Source: Ligustrum vulgare
Taxonomy: Eukaryota > Streptophyta > Magnoliopsida > Lamiales > Oleaceae
Reading direction: 5' to 3'
DNA: 64,000 nt
Assembly: GCA_963555705.1 (NCBI GenBank)
Contig: OY743168.1
Span: 97,008,925-97,072,924 of the forward strand
Shown here: piece after piece, positions 45,748 through 57,958 of the stretch
Layout of the letters: every line of letters begins with the position of its first letter
Position numbering within the stretch: position 1 is the stretch's first letter
Program-made: the position numbers and the translations under genes
Notes under the pieces: model-generated
Told to the model about the DNA's origin: nothing
Seen by the model: only the letters and a program-made list of their open reading frames with translations
Database searches by the model: none

Positions 45748-48700
45748 ATGATCATGAAGAAAAATAGTTCTATTCGTTCAATTTTCGTTCATGCAGATGG
45801 TTTCGATATTTTCTTGATGATACTGGGATTCTTGGGAGCAGCTGGTGATGGAATTTCGATTCCATTAATGACTTATATCACTGCAAAGCTGATGAACAAT
45901 TTTGGTAGTGAGAATGCCTCAATCGTTAACTATTTCACGAAAGTCGTCAATCAGGTTAGTTTTAGTACTGTATTTGTTTATGTATTGTTTGTTTGAATAT
46001 TTGAATGTGTTGGTTTTGTACGTTTTTTTGTTTCTTCTTTGAATTTTGGTTTTCGTATTCTGAATTTCAGTATTGAAGTTTTCTTTCGATTTTAGTCTTC
46101 TTCGACATGATAAATGATGTTACTGTTAGGGGTGACAGTCCGGATACGTTTTAGAAAAAAATTCTGGAATATTTACGATTTTTTTAGTGTATAATTTTCT
46201 ACATCCTCAACCTTCACGGAGTTAAAAACTACGTACCAAAATATTTTGACGACTCTCCTTCACTTAATCGTAAAATTCTGGATCAACCACTGATCCTTAG
46301 AAAATATGCTCTCTGATCTCGTTGTTTATACTATGCAATTTCTTAGTTTGTTCCCTTATTGAGTCATCTAATTGTTGAAGAACAATGCTACACTCTCCTC
46401 GACATTCACTTCGAGGATGACCCCTCACTCACATGGGTGTGGGGGCCGCAGTCTGTGGGTTCCACACCTTTGTGAGTGGGGGTTATTTCCGGGGTGAGCG
46501 TCGAGAGGAATCTAGCATAATTCATTGTTGATAATCTATTTGTACAATCCCACGTTATTTTCAAAATCAACTGTCACAAATCTGCCACATCATCATCTGT
46601 AAACCCATCTGTACAAATGGCATAACCCTTTTTAAATTTTTATACCCTTTTAAAATTGAGAGGGGCCTTTACAATTACAGGGCACTGTGCAAACCCCCTG
46701 TACCATCCGCAGGGCTCTTTAAAATTTGCATATTGGTAGCGTGCATGCCACACTAACATAGTCATTTAGGGATGCAAAAGAACAATTCGAAGCTCATGCC
46801 TCGGACATTTTTTGCACAAGTTTTATTTTATTTTTTTGGTTGTCCTGAGCCAAGCAGAGTCAAAACTCGATCAAAAAAATAAGGCCCGACTCAAGGTTTT
46901 GCCTCAAGCTTCATCGAACCGACTCGAGCCTGCTCAAATTTTTATTTTTTTAAATTCATAAAAGTTTAAGTTCTTTTTAAAAATGTAAATATTTCTGCAT
47001 TTTTACCACTAACACAGGCAAAAAAATAAAGCAAGTAAATCTTGTGTATTTTTCCATTAACACATGCCAATGGCCCGTGTACTTAGCGAGCCGGCCTATG
47101 CGGCTTATCGGGCCACACTGGCCGACTCGAGCTAGAGCCAATGTCCAAAGTTGGGGCTTGGCCTGATCTTCAGCTCCTTACTAGAGAGCCCCGAGCTCAA
47201 CTTGGGCCGCCAGAGCCCGCGAACCTTTTTATCCCTACTTGAATTTGGATTTTTCAACAACGGAATTCATTTTTACTTTAGAAAATTTGCAAAGTTGGTC
47301 CTAAATCTTTACCACGTGTTGCAAATAAATCCTCAACATTTAGTTCCTCAATTTTTTTCTTTTTCTTTTTGTCCATATAAAAAGTTTGATAATTAACCCT
47401 GTATTAAATCTATGCTCATTTGATCTTGTTGTTTATACTCTGCATTGTTTCCTCATTAATTAGTAATCTAATTGTCAAATTTGCATTGTCACCTGGATTT
47501 GGATTTTTTGAGTGACAGAATGCATTGGGTCTGTGTTATCTAGCTTGTGGGCAAAGTGTTGCTTGTTTCCTTGGTAAGTCTCCTTTTGGCCTTACATGAT
47601 ATTAGTAAAAGGAGAGCTGGAAAGTCTAAATTTGTTTTTTTTTTCTCTAGAGGGTTATTGTTGGACAAGAACAGCTGAGAGACAGGCTTCACGTTTAAGA
47701 GCAAGTTATTTGAAAGCAGTGCTTAGGCAAGACGTAGGCTACTTCGATTTGCATGTGACCTCTACAGCAGATGTCATAGCAAGCGTTTCCAGCGACAGTC
47801 TTGTAATTCAAGATGTCATTAGTGAAAAGGTTCGTTTCATACTCATTTCAGCTGAGAGTCCGGATCTCTTATCCCAAAATGGTGTCCTCGTAACTGTCAA
47901 TCCAATTAAAATTGTACACATCGCCACCTTTTAATGTAACTGTTTGTATATTTAAACTTTGGATGCATTACAATTTTAATGGGTGGATGGCTATGGAGAC
48001 AGCATTTTGGAACAACAGATTTGAACTCGTTGGTTCATGCTAATTTTTGTGACTCGATTCTTGACCATATTGAATTCACTACAGATTCCAGTTTTCTTGA
48101 TGAATTTATGGACTTTTGTGGGGGCCTATATAATGGCTTTCTTGATGGTCTGGAGGCTAGCAGTCGTGGGACTTCCATTCGCGGTATTACTCGTGATACC
48201 AGGTCTGATTTATGGAAAATCGCTGATGGGAATTGCACAAAAGATAAGGGATGAGTATAGTAAGACGGATACAATAGTGGAGCAGGCTATTTCTTCCATT
48301 CGAACAGTTTATTCGTTTGTTGGGGAGAGTAGGACTAATGCTGAGTACTCTGCTTCTCTTCAAGGGACAGTTAAACTGGGATTAAGACAAGGTTTAGCAA
48401 AAGGTTTGGCCATTGGTAGTAACAGCGTCGTCTTCGCGATATGGTCTTTCATTTCTTACTATGGTAGTACATTGGTCATGTATCACGGCGCTAAAGGAGG
48501 CACTGTCTTTGCAGTTGGCGCCACTATCGCCATTGGTGGATTGTAAGGACTTTCTTCCATTTGTATATATATTTAAGCATACCGAGTCTATGAATTTACT
48601 AGTCATAGTTTTTGTTTGTTGTGGAGCAGAGCACTGGGTACTGGTTTGTCTAACCTTAGGTACTTCTCCGAGGCAATCGCAGCTGGCGAACGCATAATGG

Positions 48701-51700
48701 AAGTTACAACAAGAGTGCCAAAGATTGATTCGGAGAACAAGGAAGGCCGAGTATTACAAAATGTTGTAGGAGAAGTCGAATTTAAACGCCTTGAATTTGC
48801 TTATCCTTCAAGGCCTGAAAGCATTATTTTTAAAGATTTCAATTTGAGAATCCCAGCTGGAAAGACAATGGCATTGGTTGGAGGGAGTGGGTCGGGAAAG
48901 TCGACAGTGATTGCTCTATTGCAGAGGTTTTATGATCCGCTCAGTGGCGAAGTCCTTCTTGATGGGATCGCCATTGGTAGGTTGCAACTGAAATGGCTAA
49001 GATCACAAATGGGACTAGTAAGTCAGGAGCCAGCCCTATATGCTACCACAATTAAAGAGAACATACTTTTTGGCAAAGAGGATGCATCTTATAAAGAGGT
49101 TATTGAGGCTGCCAAAGCTTCCAATGCTCATAATTTCATTAGTCAATTGCCTCAAGGTTACGATACTCAGGTTTGTCTCGTCGTCCTCTTGTTTCTGGCT
49201 CTCTTTTTTTGTTGACGCCGGGCGGGGATGTTCCCACGTAGGATTATGTTTTTTGCACTAAATTTCTTATTGAATTGTCAGAGCTTATTACTGCTAGTAG
49301 GAACATATTTCATGAGATCCACAATTTTTTATCAAAATCTTCTAAGTTGTGTAACATTCAAAATGCATGCAGGTGGGCGAGAGAGGAGTTCAGCTGTCTG
49401 GCGGGCAGAAGCAAAGAATTGCAATAGCAAGAGCTTTAATCAAGGCGCCAAGAATTCTCCTACTTGATGAGGCAACAAGTGCTCTAGACACTGAATCAGA
49501 GCGAGTCGTTCAGGAAGCACTTGACAAGGCAGTAGCAGGACGCACCACCATCATCATAGCGCACCGTCTTTCTACCATCCAAAATGCTGATATCATTTCT
49601 GTTGTCCAACAGGGTCAGATCATGGAGATTGGCTCACATGACGAGCTTATTGAGGATGAAAATAGCCTATATACTTCGCTTGTCCGTCTACAAAAAACTG
49701 AGAAAAGTAAAGAATTTGCAAATGCTAATGGTGCTGTTGCATCATCAACAAGTGCAAATGATGATATTCAGAACATGGTTAGTAAAAGACTATCAATTGT
49801 CAGTCAGTCCAGTTCAACTAACTCAGCATCTCCAAGCCGAGGAGCTAAGATTGCAAAAATTCCCGGTGATCAAGTTGTTCCTGTGCCTTCATTTAGAAGA
49901 CTATTGGCTATGAATTTGCCCGAATGGAGGCAAGCAATATTGGGGTGTATAAGCGCAATGTTATTTGGTGCAATTCAGCCGGTGTATGCATTTGCCATGG
50001 GATCACTTATATCTGTGTATTTCCAGAAAGATCATAGCATAATTAAGAAAAAGACCGCAATATATTCATTGAGTTTTCTTGGGTTGGCAATTTTCTCACT
50101 GTTGATCAACATTTGCCAGCATTATAATTTTGGAGCCATGGGGGAGTACTTGACAAAAAGAATCAGAGAGAAAATGTTTTCAAAGATACTCACTTTTGAA
50201 ATTGGCTGGTTCGATCAGGATGAGAATGCCACTGGTGCTATTTGCTCTAGACTAGCCAAAGATGCAAATGTGGTAAGTTCACTAACTACTCTTCTATAAT
50301 AATGATGATGTAATAAAGTTTGTGTCATCATCAAAGAAATACTAAATAGAGTCTTTTGTTTGGAGTCCTATTGAATAGCATATGTTAACAATTCTTTTGC
50401 TTTGTTAGCTGAATTATAAATTTATGATCTTATATCGAATCAAATATCAGAACGGTGTCTCAAATTTCTATAGGTACGGTCGTTGGTGGGCGATAGGATG
50501 GCACTACTTCTCCAAACTTTCGCGGCAGTGATCATTGCTTGCACCATGGGATTGATTATAGCCTGGAAGCTTGCATTGGTAATGATAGCAGCACAACCTA
50601 TTATCATAATTTGCTACTATTGCAAGCGTGTCCTGCTCAAAAGCATGTCCAAAAAGGCCATCAAAGCCCAAGATGAAAGTAGCAAGCTTGCAGCAGAAGC
50701 TGTTTCTAATTTTCGAACTGTAACGGCCTTCTCCTCCCAAACAAGAATTCTACAGATGCTCGAGAAATCCCAAGAAGGGCCACGAAAGGAAAATATTCGA
50801 CAATCATGGTTTGCAGGTATAGGGCTTGGGGCCTCTCAAGGTCTCATGACATTAACCTGGGCTTTGGATTTCTGGTATGGTGGTAAGCTGGTTGCAGAAG
50901 GCTTCATGGGATCAAAAGCACTGTTCCAGACTTTCATGATCTTGGTGAGCACAGGCCGTGTTATAGCCGATGCTGGGACTATGACGAACGATCTAGCTAA
51001 AGGTTCGGATTCAGTTGGATCAGTTTTCGCAGTGTTGGATCGGCGTTCCTTAATTGAGCCAGATGATCCAAAAGGCCACAAGCCTAACAAATTAACTGGC
51101 CATGTGGAGTTGCAAGATGTTGATTTCGCCTACCCTGCGAGGCCTAAAGTGATGATCTTCAAAGGCTTTTCAATTACAATCCAAGCCGGAAAATCAACGG
51201 CACTGGTTGGAGAAAGTGGCTCCGGAAAATCAACCATAATAGGTTTGGTCGAAAGATTTTATGATCCACTTAAAGGCGTAGTAAAAATCGATGGCCTAGA
51301 TATAAAGTCATATAACCTAAGGTCACTGAGGAAGCACATTGCACTTGTAAGCCAAGAGCCCACATTATTTGCCGGTACCATACGTCAAAATATCGCATAT
51401 GGAACATCAGATCAAGTGGACGAAGCTGAGATCATCGTGGCAGCAAAGGCAGCAAACGCCCACAATTTTATCGCAGGGTTGAAGGACGGATACAATACAT
51501 GGTGCGGTGATAGAGGTCTGCAGTTATCCGGTGGGCAGAAGCAACGGATTGCAATAGCACGTGCCATTTTGAAAAATCCCGCGGTGCTGTTACTAGACGA
51601 GGCCACAAGTGCATTAGACTCGCAATCGGAGAAAGTGGTGCAAGATGCACTTGAGCGTGTGATGGTGGGGAGGACTAGTGTAGTTGTGGCACACAGGCTG

Positions 51701-51844
51701 AGTACCATACAGAATTGTGATATGATTGCTGTTTTAAGCAAAGGGAAAGTGGTAGAACAAGGTACTCACTCTTCCTTGTTAGCTAAAGGGCCAAACGGAG
51801 CATACTATGCATTAGTTAATCTCCAAAGAACTCATTGCACTTAA
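45748..51844 (+). CDS. ABCB15-like: ABCB-type (MDR/P-glycoprotein-like) full-size ABC transporter, seven exons
   Basis: Proposed exons: 45748-45954, 47519-47573, 47651-47829, 48085-48542, 48630-49170, 49373-50272, 50474-51844. All introns are GT..AG and phases agree, giving 1236 codons plus TAA, normal for a full-size ABCB. Layout is TMD1-NBD1-TMD2-NBD2. NBD1: Walker [10 protein letters not shown] (about residue 384), signature LSGGQKQR (487), Walker [12 protein letters not shown] (507). NBD2: Walker [10 protein letters not shown] (about 1025), signature LSGGQKQR (1131), Walker [12 protein letters not shown] (1151); both catalytic Glu are present. [17 protein letters not shown] across the exon 2/3 junction and the short N-terminus match the ABCB15-22 group as I remember it. 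It would be a plasma-membrane ATP-driven exporter; the substrate is not predictable. Intron 1 (1.56 kb) holds two MITE-like inserts. No lesion is visible. Confidence 0.95.
46381..46524. mobile_element. MITE in intron 1 of the ABC transporter
   Basis: AATGCTACACTCTCCTCGAC...CCCCTCACTCAC pairs with GTGAGTGGGGGTTATT..CGTCGAG AGGAATCTAGCATAATT as an almost full-length inverted repeat of about 143 bp. No ORF. A clean target duplication was not identified. Confidence 0.7.
46767..47237. mobile_element. hAT-MITE-like element in intron 1
   Basis: Ends TAGGGATGCAAAAGAAC and GAACCTTTTTATCCCTA are inverted; the interior has GAGC/GCTC-rich paired words. The expected 8-bp duplication is not evident, so the boundaries may have decayed. 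Confidence 0.55.
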
Positions 51845-51882
51845 TTGAGTTCATTTTCTGTTATTTTAGCAGTTAATATTCT

Positions 51883-51888
51883 AATAAA
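51883..51888 (+). promoter_or_regulatory. Polyadenylation signal of the ABC transporter
   Basis: AATAAA 39 bases after the stop codon; a second AATAAA is near 51991. Either could direct 3' end formation. Confidence 0.6.
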
Positions 51889-52343
51889 CTGCACATGGAA
51901 TGATATTCTAATGACATTCTCATTCCATTCTACAAAGTCGACTACAAGTGTAATGAGAATAATTCTTAGTTTGTGGAATTCCCTTTGTTCAATAAACTGA
52001 TGTGCTATCTGTAATTTGTGGAGTTCTCTTTAGACTCTATGTTGTTAACAAAAAAATATATTATTTATTATATTAATCAATAAAAATCGAAGTATAACTC
52101 AACATATGGATAACTCTAAACTTTATTTTTTATTCAATATCATTATGTGTATTACAATGTCTTCTATGGAATATAAAGACAACCACCAAACAATAATTTA
52201 ATAAGGCAAAGATCGAGAGCCACACGAGCATGGTGCAGCTATAAAGCAGGAGGAGTTAAAACTAAAGGATTGGATGTTTGAATTTTTGCTTTTGGAAGGC
52301 AACGTTTAAATACTGGAAGACAAGTGATTACATAAAAAAAGAA

Positions 52344-52502
52344 TAATGCTATGTATTTAAAGGTTGAGATAAATCTCAACCTAGTTGGCACTCTCCCATT
52401 AGAAATTGAAGAGGTGGCTTGTACATATGCACATAGGTACCTCCCCATTCTCCAATGAATGTGTGTCAATTGAGTTGAGATTGATCTCAACCTAGCATTA
52501 CT
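52344..52502. mobile_element. MITE, about 158 bp
   Basis: AATAATGCTATG..AAGGTTGAGAT and ATCTCAACCTAGCATTA are inverted ends, with an additional internal AATCTCAACCTAG. It interrupts the otherwise parallel order of the duplicated segment. Confidence 0.65.
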
Positions 52503-52510
52503 CATAAAAA

Positions 52511-52921
52511 ATAGGCAAAGATGTTGTGTTTTGTGTTTGGGAACTGGGAAGTGGTCACATAATATTATTGTCATCCACGTTGGTCAGATTTTTTATGGAG
52601 TCTATTCAATGGGTGACTGATACAAATGAATTGAAGTTCAGTGATCATTGGGAAGCATTGTTGAGTTGAGTAAGTAAACCATAGCATTAGCTAAAGTTAA
52701 ATGGTTGTTCAAACATTTAAGTCGGGTACTTACCTATATTATTTGTTGAGCTCCAAAGCTCATTCCCAACCACATTGAAGAATGTTCAGCAGCAAGAAGA
52801 AATCCCAACAGGATGCTCTTTGTTGTTTGAGCTCAGATTTCTACTACTTGAACACATCGGAACACAGCACCGTCGTCCTCGAGAAATGGCAACCGAATCT
52901 AGGTTCGTCGGAGGTAGCAAG
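52511..52921. repeat. Duplicated segment, copy 1 (with truncated copia LTR)
   Basis: Matches 53454-53863 at an offset of about 943 bases (ATAGGCAAAGATGTTGTGTT, GAAGCATTGTTGAGTTGAG, AAGTCGGGTACTTACCTATA). It includes the TTATT flank and the first 178 bases of a copia LTR (52744-52921), which stops abruptly at GTAGCAAG. A smaller repeat, GAGTTAAAACTARAGGATTG, joins 52254 and 52927. Confidence 0.85.
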
Positions 52922-53453
52922 AGAAGAAGTTAAAACTAGAGGATTGGAGGTTTGAATTTTTGGTTTTGGAAGGTGATGAAACATACCAGACCACAACCAA
53001 GGCGCAACAAAGAAGAGTCAGCAAGGAAGAAGTCGTGTTTCTTGAAGACGTTTCTTATTTTTAGCTTACGTTTCTTTTAGTTTAAATTTCTATTATAATT
53101 GTGATGACTTGACATTTCCTTATTGGTTCTCTTTCTCAGCTCAGTTTGTATATATTATGTTAAACATGCATTTTCTGATTTTGATTGAATAAAATCCAGA
53201 GCATCTTTATGTAAATTGAATTTGCTTAGTTTCTACAGAAGGTAACGTTTAAATGCTATGTCGTCCCTCCGAAGGTCTCTTTCGCACGACTTAAATAATG
53301 GTTCATGAGGAGAATAATCGTTGCTCGAATTTCTACTCCATGTGTGTATATATGGTAATCGCATCCAAATTTACTTGAATGACAGACCAAGGGAGAAGAC
53401 CACTCTCCTACAGGATTAGTTGGACGAATCTTGGACACCTAAGTCATAAAAAA

Positions 53454-53863
53454 ATAGGCAAAGATGTTGTGTTTTGTGTTTGGGAATTGGGAAGTGACCA
53501 CATAATATTATTGTCATCCACGTTGGCTGGATTTTTTACGGAGTCTATTCAGTGGGTGACTGATGCAATGGATTGAAGTTCAGTGGTCACTGGGAAGCAT
53601 TGTTAAGTTGAGTAAGTAAACCATGGCATTAGCTAAAGTTAAATGGTTGTTCAAACATTTAAGTCGGGTACTTATCTATATTATTTGTTGAGCTCCAAAG
53701 CTCATTCTCAGCCACCTTGAAGAATGTTCAGCAGCAAGAAGAAATCCCAGCAGGTTGCTCTTTGTTGTTTGAGCTCAGATTTCTACCACTTGAACGCACC
53801 GAAACATAGCACCATCGTCCTCGAGAAATGGCAATCGAATCTAGGTTCGCCGGAGGTAACAAG
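53454..53863. repeat. Duplicated segment, copy 2
   Basis: Second copy of 52511-52921, continuing into the complete solo LTR. A few percent of positions differ, so the duplication is not very recent. Confidence 0.85.
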
Positions 53864-54030
53864 ATTTCGCCAGAGATATTGATCATCTCCTACTTCTACC
53901 TCTCCACCCAACTCTATGCCAAAACTTATGAACCAGGAGGAGTTCCCCCTTCTTTATTCATTTCAAAATTCAAATGGGAGCCAATTATAGGATGTTATGT
54001 GAATTAAGTGAACCAACATTTTATTCCACA
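53686..54030 (-). mobile_element. Solo copia LTR, 345 bp, diverged relative of the 372-bp LTR
   Basis: TGTTGAGCTCC...TTATTCCACA aligns along its length with the LTR at 4787-5158, with many substitutions and a small net deletion. It is flanked by TTATT on both sides (53681-53685, 54031-54035). No internal region is present, so it arose by LTR-LTR recombination. The strand is given by analogy with the complete element. Confidence 0.88.
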
Positions 54031-54298
54031 TTATTTTAAGTGGAAAATGAAAATTAGACCATCTACATTTTTTCCTAGGTTTTGAGATATATATATATAT
54101 ATATATATACACCAGATTATTTTTACAATTACTTTTTATAATGTAAAAAGCAAGTGACATCCATTGGCAGGAAGGATCCGACCTTCCCGTAAGTACAAAA
54201 TTAGGTTATAAAAGTATACCAGCGTTGATTCGCATAATGTCCAATTGGATCATGACAATGCCAATGGACATCCTCCTAGCAAGGGAAATGGCAACTTA

Positions 54299-54457
54299 GA
54301 GTCAGTTTGGTCCCAACCTTTTTTCTTTCAAGTTTTTGAGAAATATTGAGTTCTTTTTTTTTTTTTTTTGTAGTTGAAAAGTGATTGAAAAATGTAAAAA
54401 GTGGTTGAAAATGAATCTGTGAAAAATTTGAAAAAAAGGGTTAAACCAAACGGGCCC
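54299..54457. mobile_element. PIF/Harbinger-like MITE, about 159 bp
   Basis: GAGTCAGTTTGGTCCCAACC and GGGTTAAACCAAACGGGCCC are inverted ends, with TTA to the left and TAA to the right (an imperfect duplication). Contains a T-run near 54354. Confidence 0.65.
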
Positions 54458-54600
54458 TAATTTCCCATGTTGATCCATAATCATTTATCACGATGACCAT
54501 GGTCGTTCGTGCTGGATCCATCGAAAAAATATATATATTTTTGTCAATTTATATATTATTTTGAATATATATATCTTTTTAATTTCATTTGTTTAATTCC

Positions 54601-54672
54601 AAGCAACTCTTGTAGCTTAATTGATTAGAGTATCTATTTTCTAAAAAAGAGGTCTTGAGTTCAATTCTCCAC
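54601..54672 (+). mobile_element. tRNA-derived SINE-like unit
   Basis: TGTAGCTTAATTGATTAGAG resembles an A box, and GGTCTTGAGTTCAATTCTCC, about 33 bases later, resembles a B box; the spacing and order are those of a pol III promoter in a tRNA-related sequence. No cloverleaf with a 3' acceptor stem is evident, so a plant SINE head or tRNA relic is more likely than a tRNA gene. Confidence 0.5.
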
Positions 54673-54970
54673 ATATCATTGTATCAAATTATCAATAATA
54701 CTACTACTTTATACATTTATTTGAATTCAATATTTTCCACCATTTTGAAGTATAATCTATACTTATATATTATAATGGAAAAGTCTTGTTCCACAAGCTC
54801 CCGCCTTTTACTGTTCATTTTTTTTTAAAATACCAACATGTGTCGCCACCATTTCATTTCAATCATATGGTGGCTGATTTGAAATAATTCAGCCACCATT
54901 TGATTGAAATGGTGTCAGCCGGTAGCTGACACAAGTTTTTTTTTTTTTTGTCACGACATTTTTTTCTTTT

Positions 54971-55124
54971 CTGTTTGGCAAACATGTTTAAAAATAAATT
55001 TTTTAAATCATAATTTCTCAAATCACTTTTTAACCACATACATTTTTTATTCTCACTTTTCAAACACACATTTACCAAGAAACATAAAAAACATGTTTTT
55101 AAATGCAAAACTTTTAACAAACAG
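54971..55124. mobile_element. MITE-like element, about 154 bp
   Basis: CTGTTTGGCAAACATGTTT and, inverted, CTGTTTGTTAAAAGTTTT are the ends. The interior AATTTCTCAAATCACTTTTT is the same family phrase as at 17131 and 44696. The ORFs covering it on both strands are artefacts. Confidence 0.6.
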
Positions 55125-56925
55125 AGATAATTTTTTTTTTTTGTCTTACTATGTGTATTTTTGTAATTTATTCTTTTGTGATGTGTCATTCTCATATTTT
55201 ATTTTGTCATAATAATTTTTAATACATGTACAATTATTAAATTTCAATCACAAATTTTACAAAAATTTTACAAATCACATTATTTGAAATAGTAATTTTA
55301 TCAGAGTGTAAGGTTAAAAGTAGAAAAAAAAAGTATTTGTGTGTAGATTATTTTATTGGTAAAACGTGACAGAAAATGAGTTTTGAAAAAAAAAATAATG
55401 GTTTGAATAAGTATAGAGAAAATGAGTGATTAGAGAGAAAATGTGTATATTTAAAAAGTAGTTTGGAAAATTATGTTGTTTATAAATTGTAATGATTGCA
55501 TTAAAAAACAGATATTTATCTAATTTATGCAATGTCTATTTTATCTCGATGTTCATTATTCAAAATATTATTTACCACAATTCTATAAAAATTTTACAAA
55601 CCACATTATTTGAAATGACGGATATCAAACATGAGGCAAATAATAACGCGACATATTATTTCAAATAATGAGGTTTGAAATAGTAAATTTTTAAAAATGT
55701 AAGGTTAAAAGTAGAATTTTTTTTTAGTTTCTTTGTAGATTATTTTATTGGTAAAATGTGGCAAAAAATTAGTTTTAAAAAAAATGATGTTTTGAATAAG
55801 TGGAGAGAAAATGTGTTAGTTCAGAAGTAGTTTAAGATATTATGTTGTTTATAAATTGATTTATAAATTGTAATAATTACAGTAAAAAATACTTATATTT
55901 ATCTAATTTATGCAATGTCTATTTCATCTTGATATTCATGATTCAAAATATCATTTACCACATTTTAGAAATTATATGTTTTTTATATTATGGAAAGCGA
56001 AGAGTTGTTCGTTTAAAGTTTCTATATAAATTTATTATTTTTATATTTGTGGTAAATGTTTGTTCTCTTGTAATTTATAATTTTGAATACAAATATAAAT
56101 AGTATTCCGATTTAAGTATATTATATTATTCAGATTTTAGTTTAAAAAACATATAACAATCTATACTATCAATAACTATATCTTCTCTACTATATCTAAA
56201 AGTCTTGCACAACAAGTTGCCGCATTTTACTGTTCATTTATACCTTCTTTTTTATTATTATTTTAAATTTCAAAGAATTCAATTGACATCCCCTTTTTTC
56301 TCTTTGAAAATAATATGCGGTTATCCAGATGACATCTGCGACATTTAATTTTTTTTTTCCGTCTTACTTACAGTCCATCTCAAATCACTTTTTAATTATA
56401 CATCTTTTTTTTCCATTTTTTAACCACACATCTTATCTATATCTATATTTTATATATAAAAACGAGAAAATGTTACTAAAATTCTCACCATTTACTGTCC
56501 CTTTTTGACCAATTTTTTATTTTATTTCAAATTCAAATGGGGCAGATATTAATATTTTGATTTTTTGCGGTTACTTTGTCTTTCCTTTTTTTTGAATTGC
56601 TATTTTTTTCCCTTTCTAAAAGAAAATAAAAGTGATATTTTAAAGTAGTTTATTATATTATGCCTCTATCTGATATTGATTTTATAGTTATTATAATTAA
56701 TATGCTATTATTGTATGATGTATTTTATTTGTTTGTTGTTCTTATTTTAATAATATATAAGATAAGTAATTTATAAAATATGATTTGTAATATTTGTAAT
56801 ATAAAAGATAACAAATAATAATAATAGTCAAAACATAATTTTAGTATTTTTTTTTTCTTTTAGAAATGAAAAAGTGATATTTTAAAGTAGTTTAATTAGC
56901 ATATTATATCATTATGTGATGTTGA

Positions 56926-56927
<2 letters not shown>

Positions 56928-56995
<68 letters not shown>
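56928..56995. repeat. (TTA)n microsatellite
   Basis: More than 20 consecutive TTA units. Confidence 0.97.
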
Positions 56996-57958
56996 TAATG
57001 ATGCATTTTATTCGTTTGTTGCTCTTATTTTAATATTATGGATTATTTATCCTATATAGTATAGAAGTGATTGGTGATTTTGAATGGAAATCGGGGTGAA
57101 AAAAGGTTAAAATACGAAAAGCAAATAGCAGGTATTTATTATTTAAATCTATAAATTGTTTTTTATCATTCAAAGAAGCTATTATAATTTGAAATAATGA
57201 GACCCATTATTGTGATTAATGTTTCTGCAAGAAATTTCATGAAAATGTTAAATACTATAGGTAAATGTAAAAAATGTGAACATTATAATTAATAATGAAT
57301 TATATATTTTTAATCATTCTTAATTTTAATAGTTGCGTAAATGTTATACAGTTATATGATATACGATTTTCAGTATAATTTTTTACTCTAACATTTCATA
57401 TTATCGTATCATGATAATTGTTAGATTTACGTAATTATAATTCTTGACCATTTGATTTTATAAGTAAAAAAATATAATTTTGTTGATTAATACAAATATT
57501 TGTGGGTTTAAGTTAAGCACGGATTTTTAATTATTTTAATTGATATTTCTGAATGAGAATTGGAAAACTTAAATACGATGGGAGAATGCAAAAATCGTGA
57601 GAAATATATTGATGCATTCCACAAAATTAATATTGTACTCATAATACTACATCAAACATGATATACAATTAAATAAACTATTAAATTTGCATTTTCTTTG
57701 AAATTAATAATAGATCATAAAAATTCTCTTCAAAAATAATAACTCATAAAAATTATTAAAATTAGCAATCATATGTTACTTAAATATATAAATTGATTTA
57801 CTATTCAAAGAAGGTATTATAATTTGAATTAGTTATATTATTTATTAATTTAATTAGTTATTTTGTTTTAATTATGTATAAACATTATAGTTTTTTAAAT
57901 ACTTATCTAAATTAATATTTTTTAATAACTTCCATGCATCGCACGAGAGAAATACTAG

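Larger units (their letters stand above)
54756..57958 (+). mobile_element. Helitron-like cluster
   Basis: The right end GCATCGCACGAGAGAAATACTAG followed by T (57936-57959) matches the termini of elements A and B (25568, 27102). Several 5'-end-like starts, A followed by TCTATA, occur at 54756, 56160, 56436 and, beyond the end, 58011. They are followed by similar phrases (AAAGTCTTG..ACAAG.T.CCGC, TTACTGTTCATTT), suggesting nested or tandem truncated copies. No Rep/helicase ORF. Which start pairs with the end cannot be settled by eye. Confidence 0.5.

Noticed and set aside
54601..54672. Functional tRNA gene
   Set aside because: Box-like words are present, but I could not fold a complete cloverleaf with a paired acceptor stem.
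54863..55212. ORFs of about 100 codons on both strands
   Set aside because: They overlap a MITE-like inverted repeat with T-rich composition and carry no domain.
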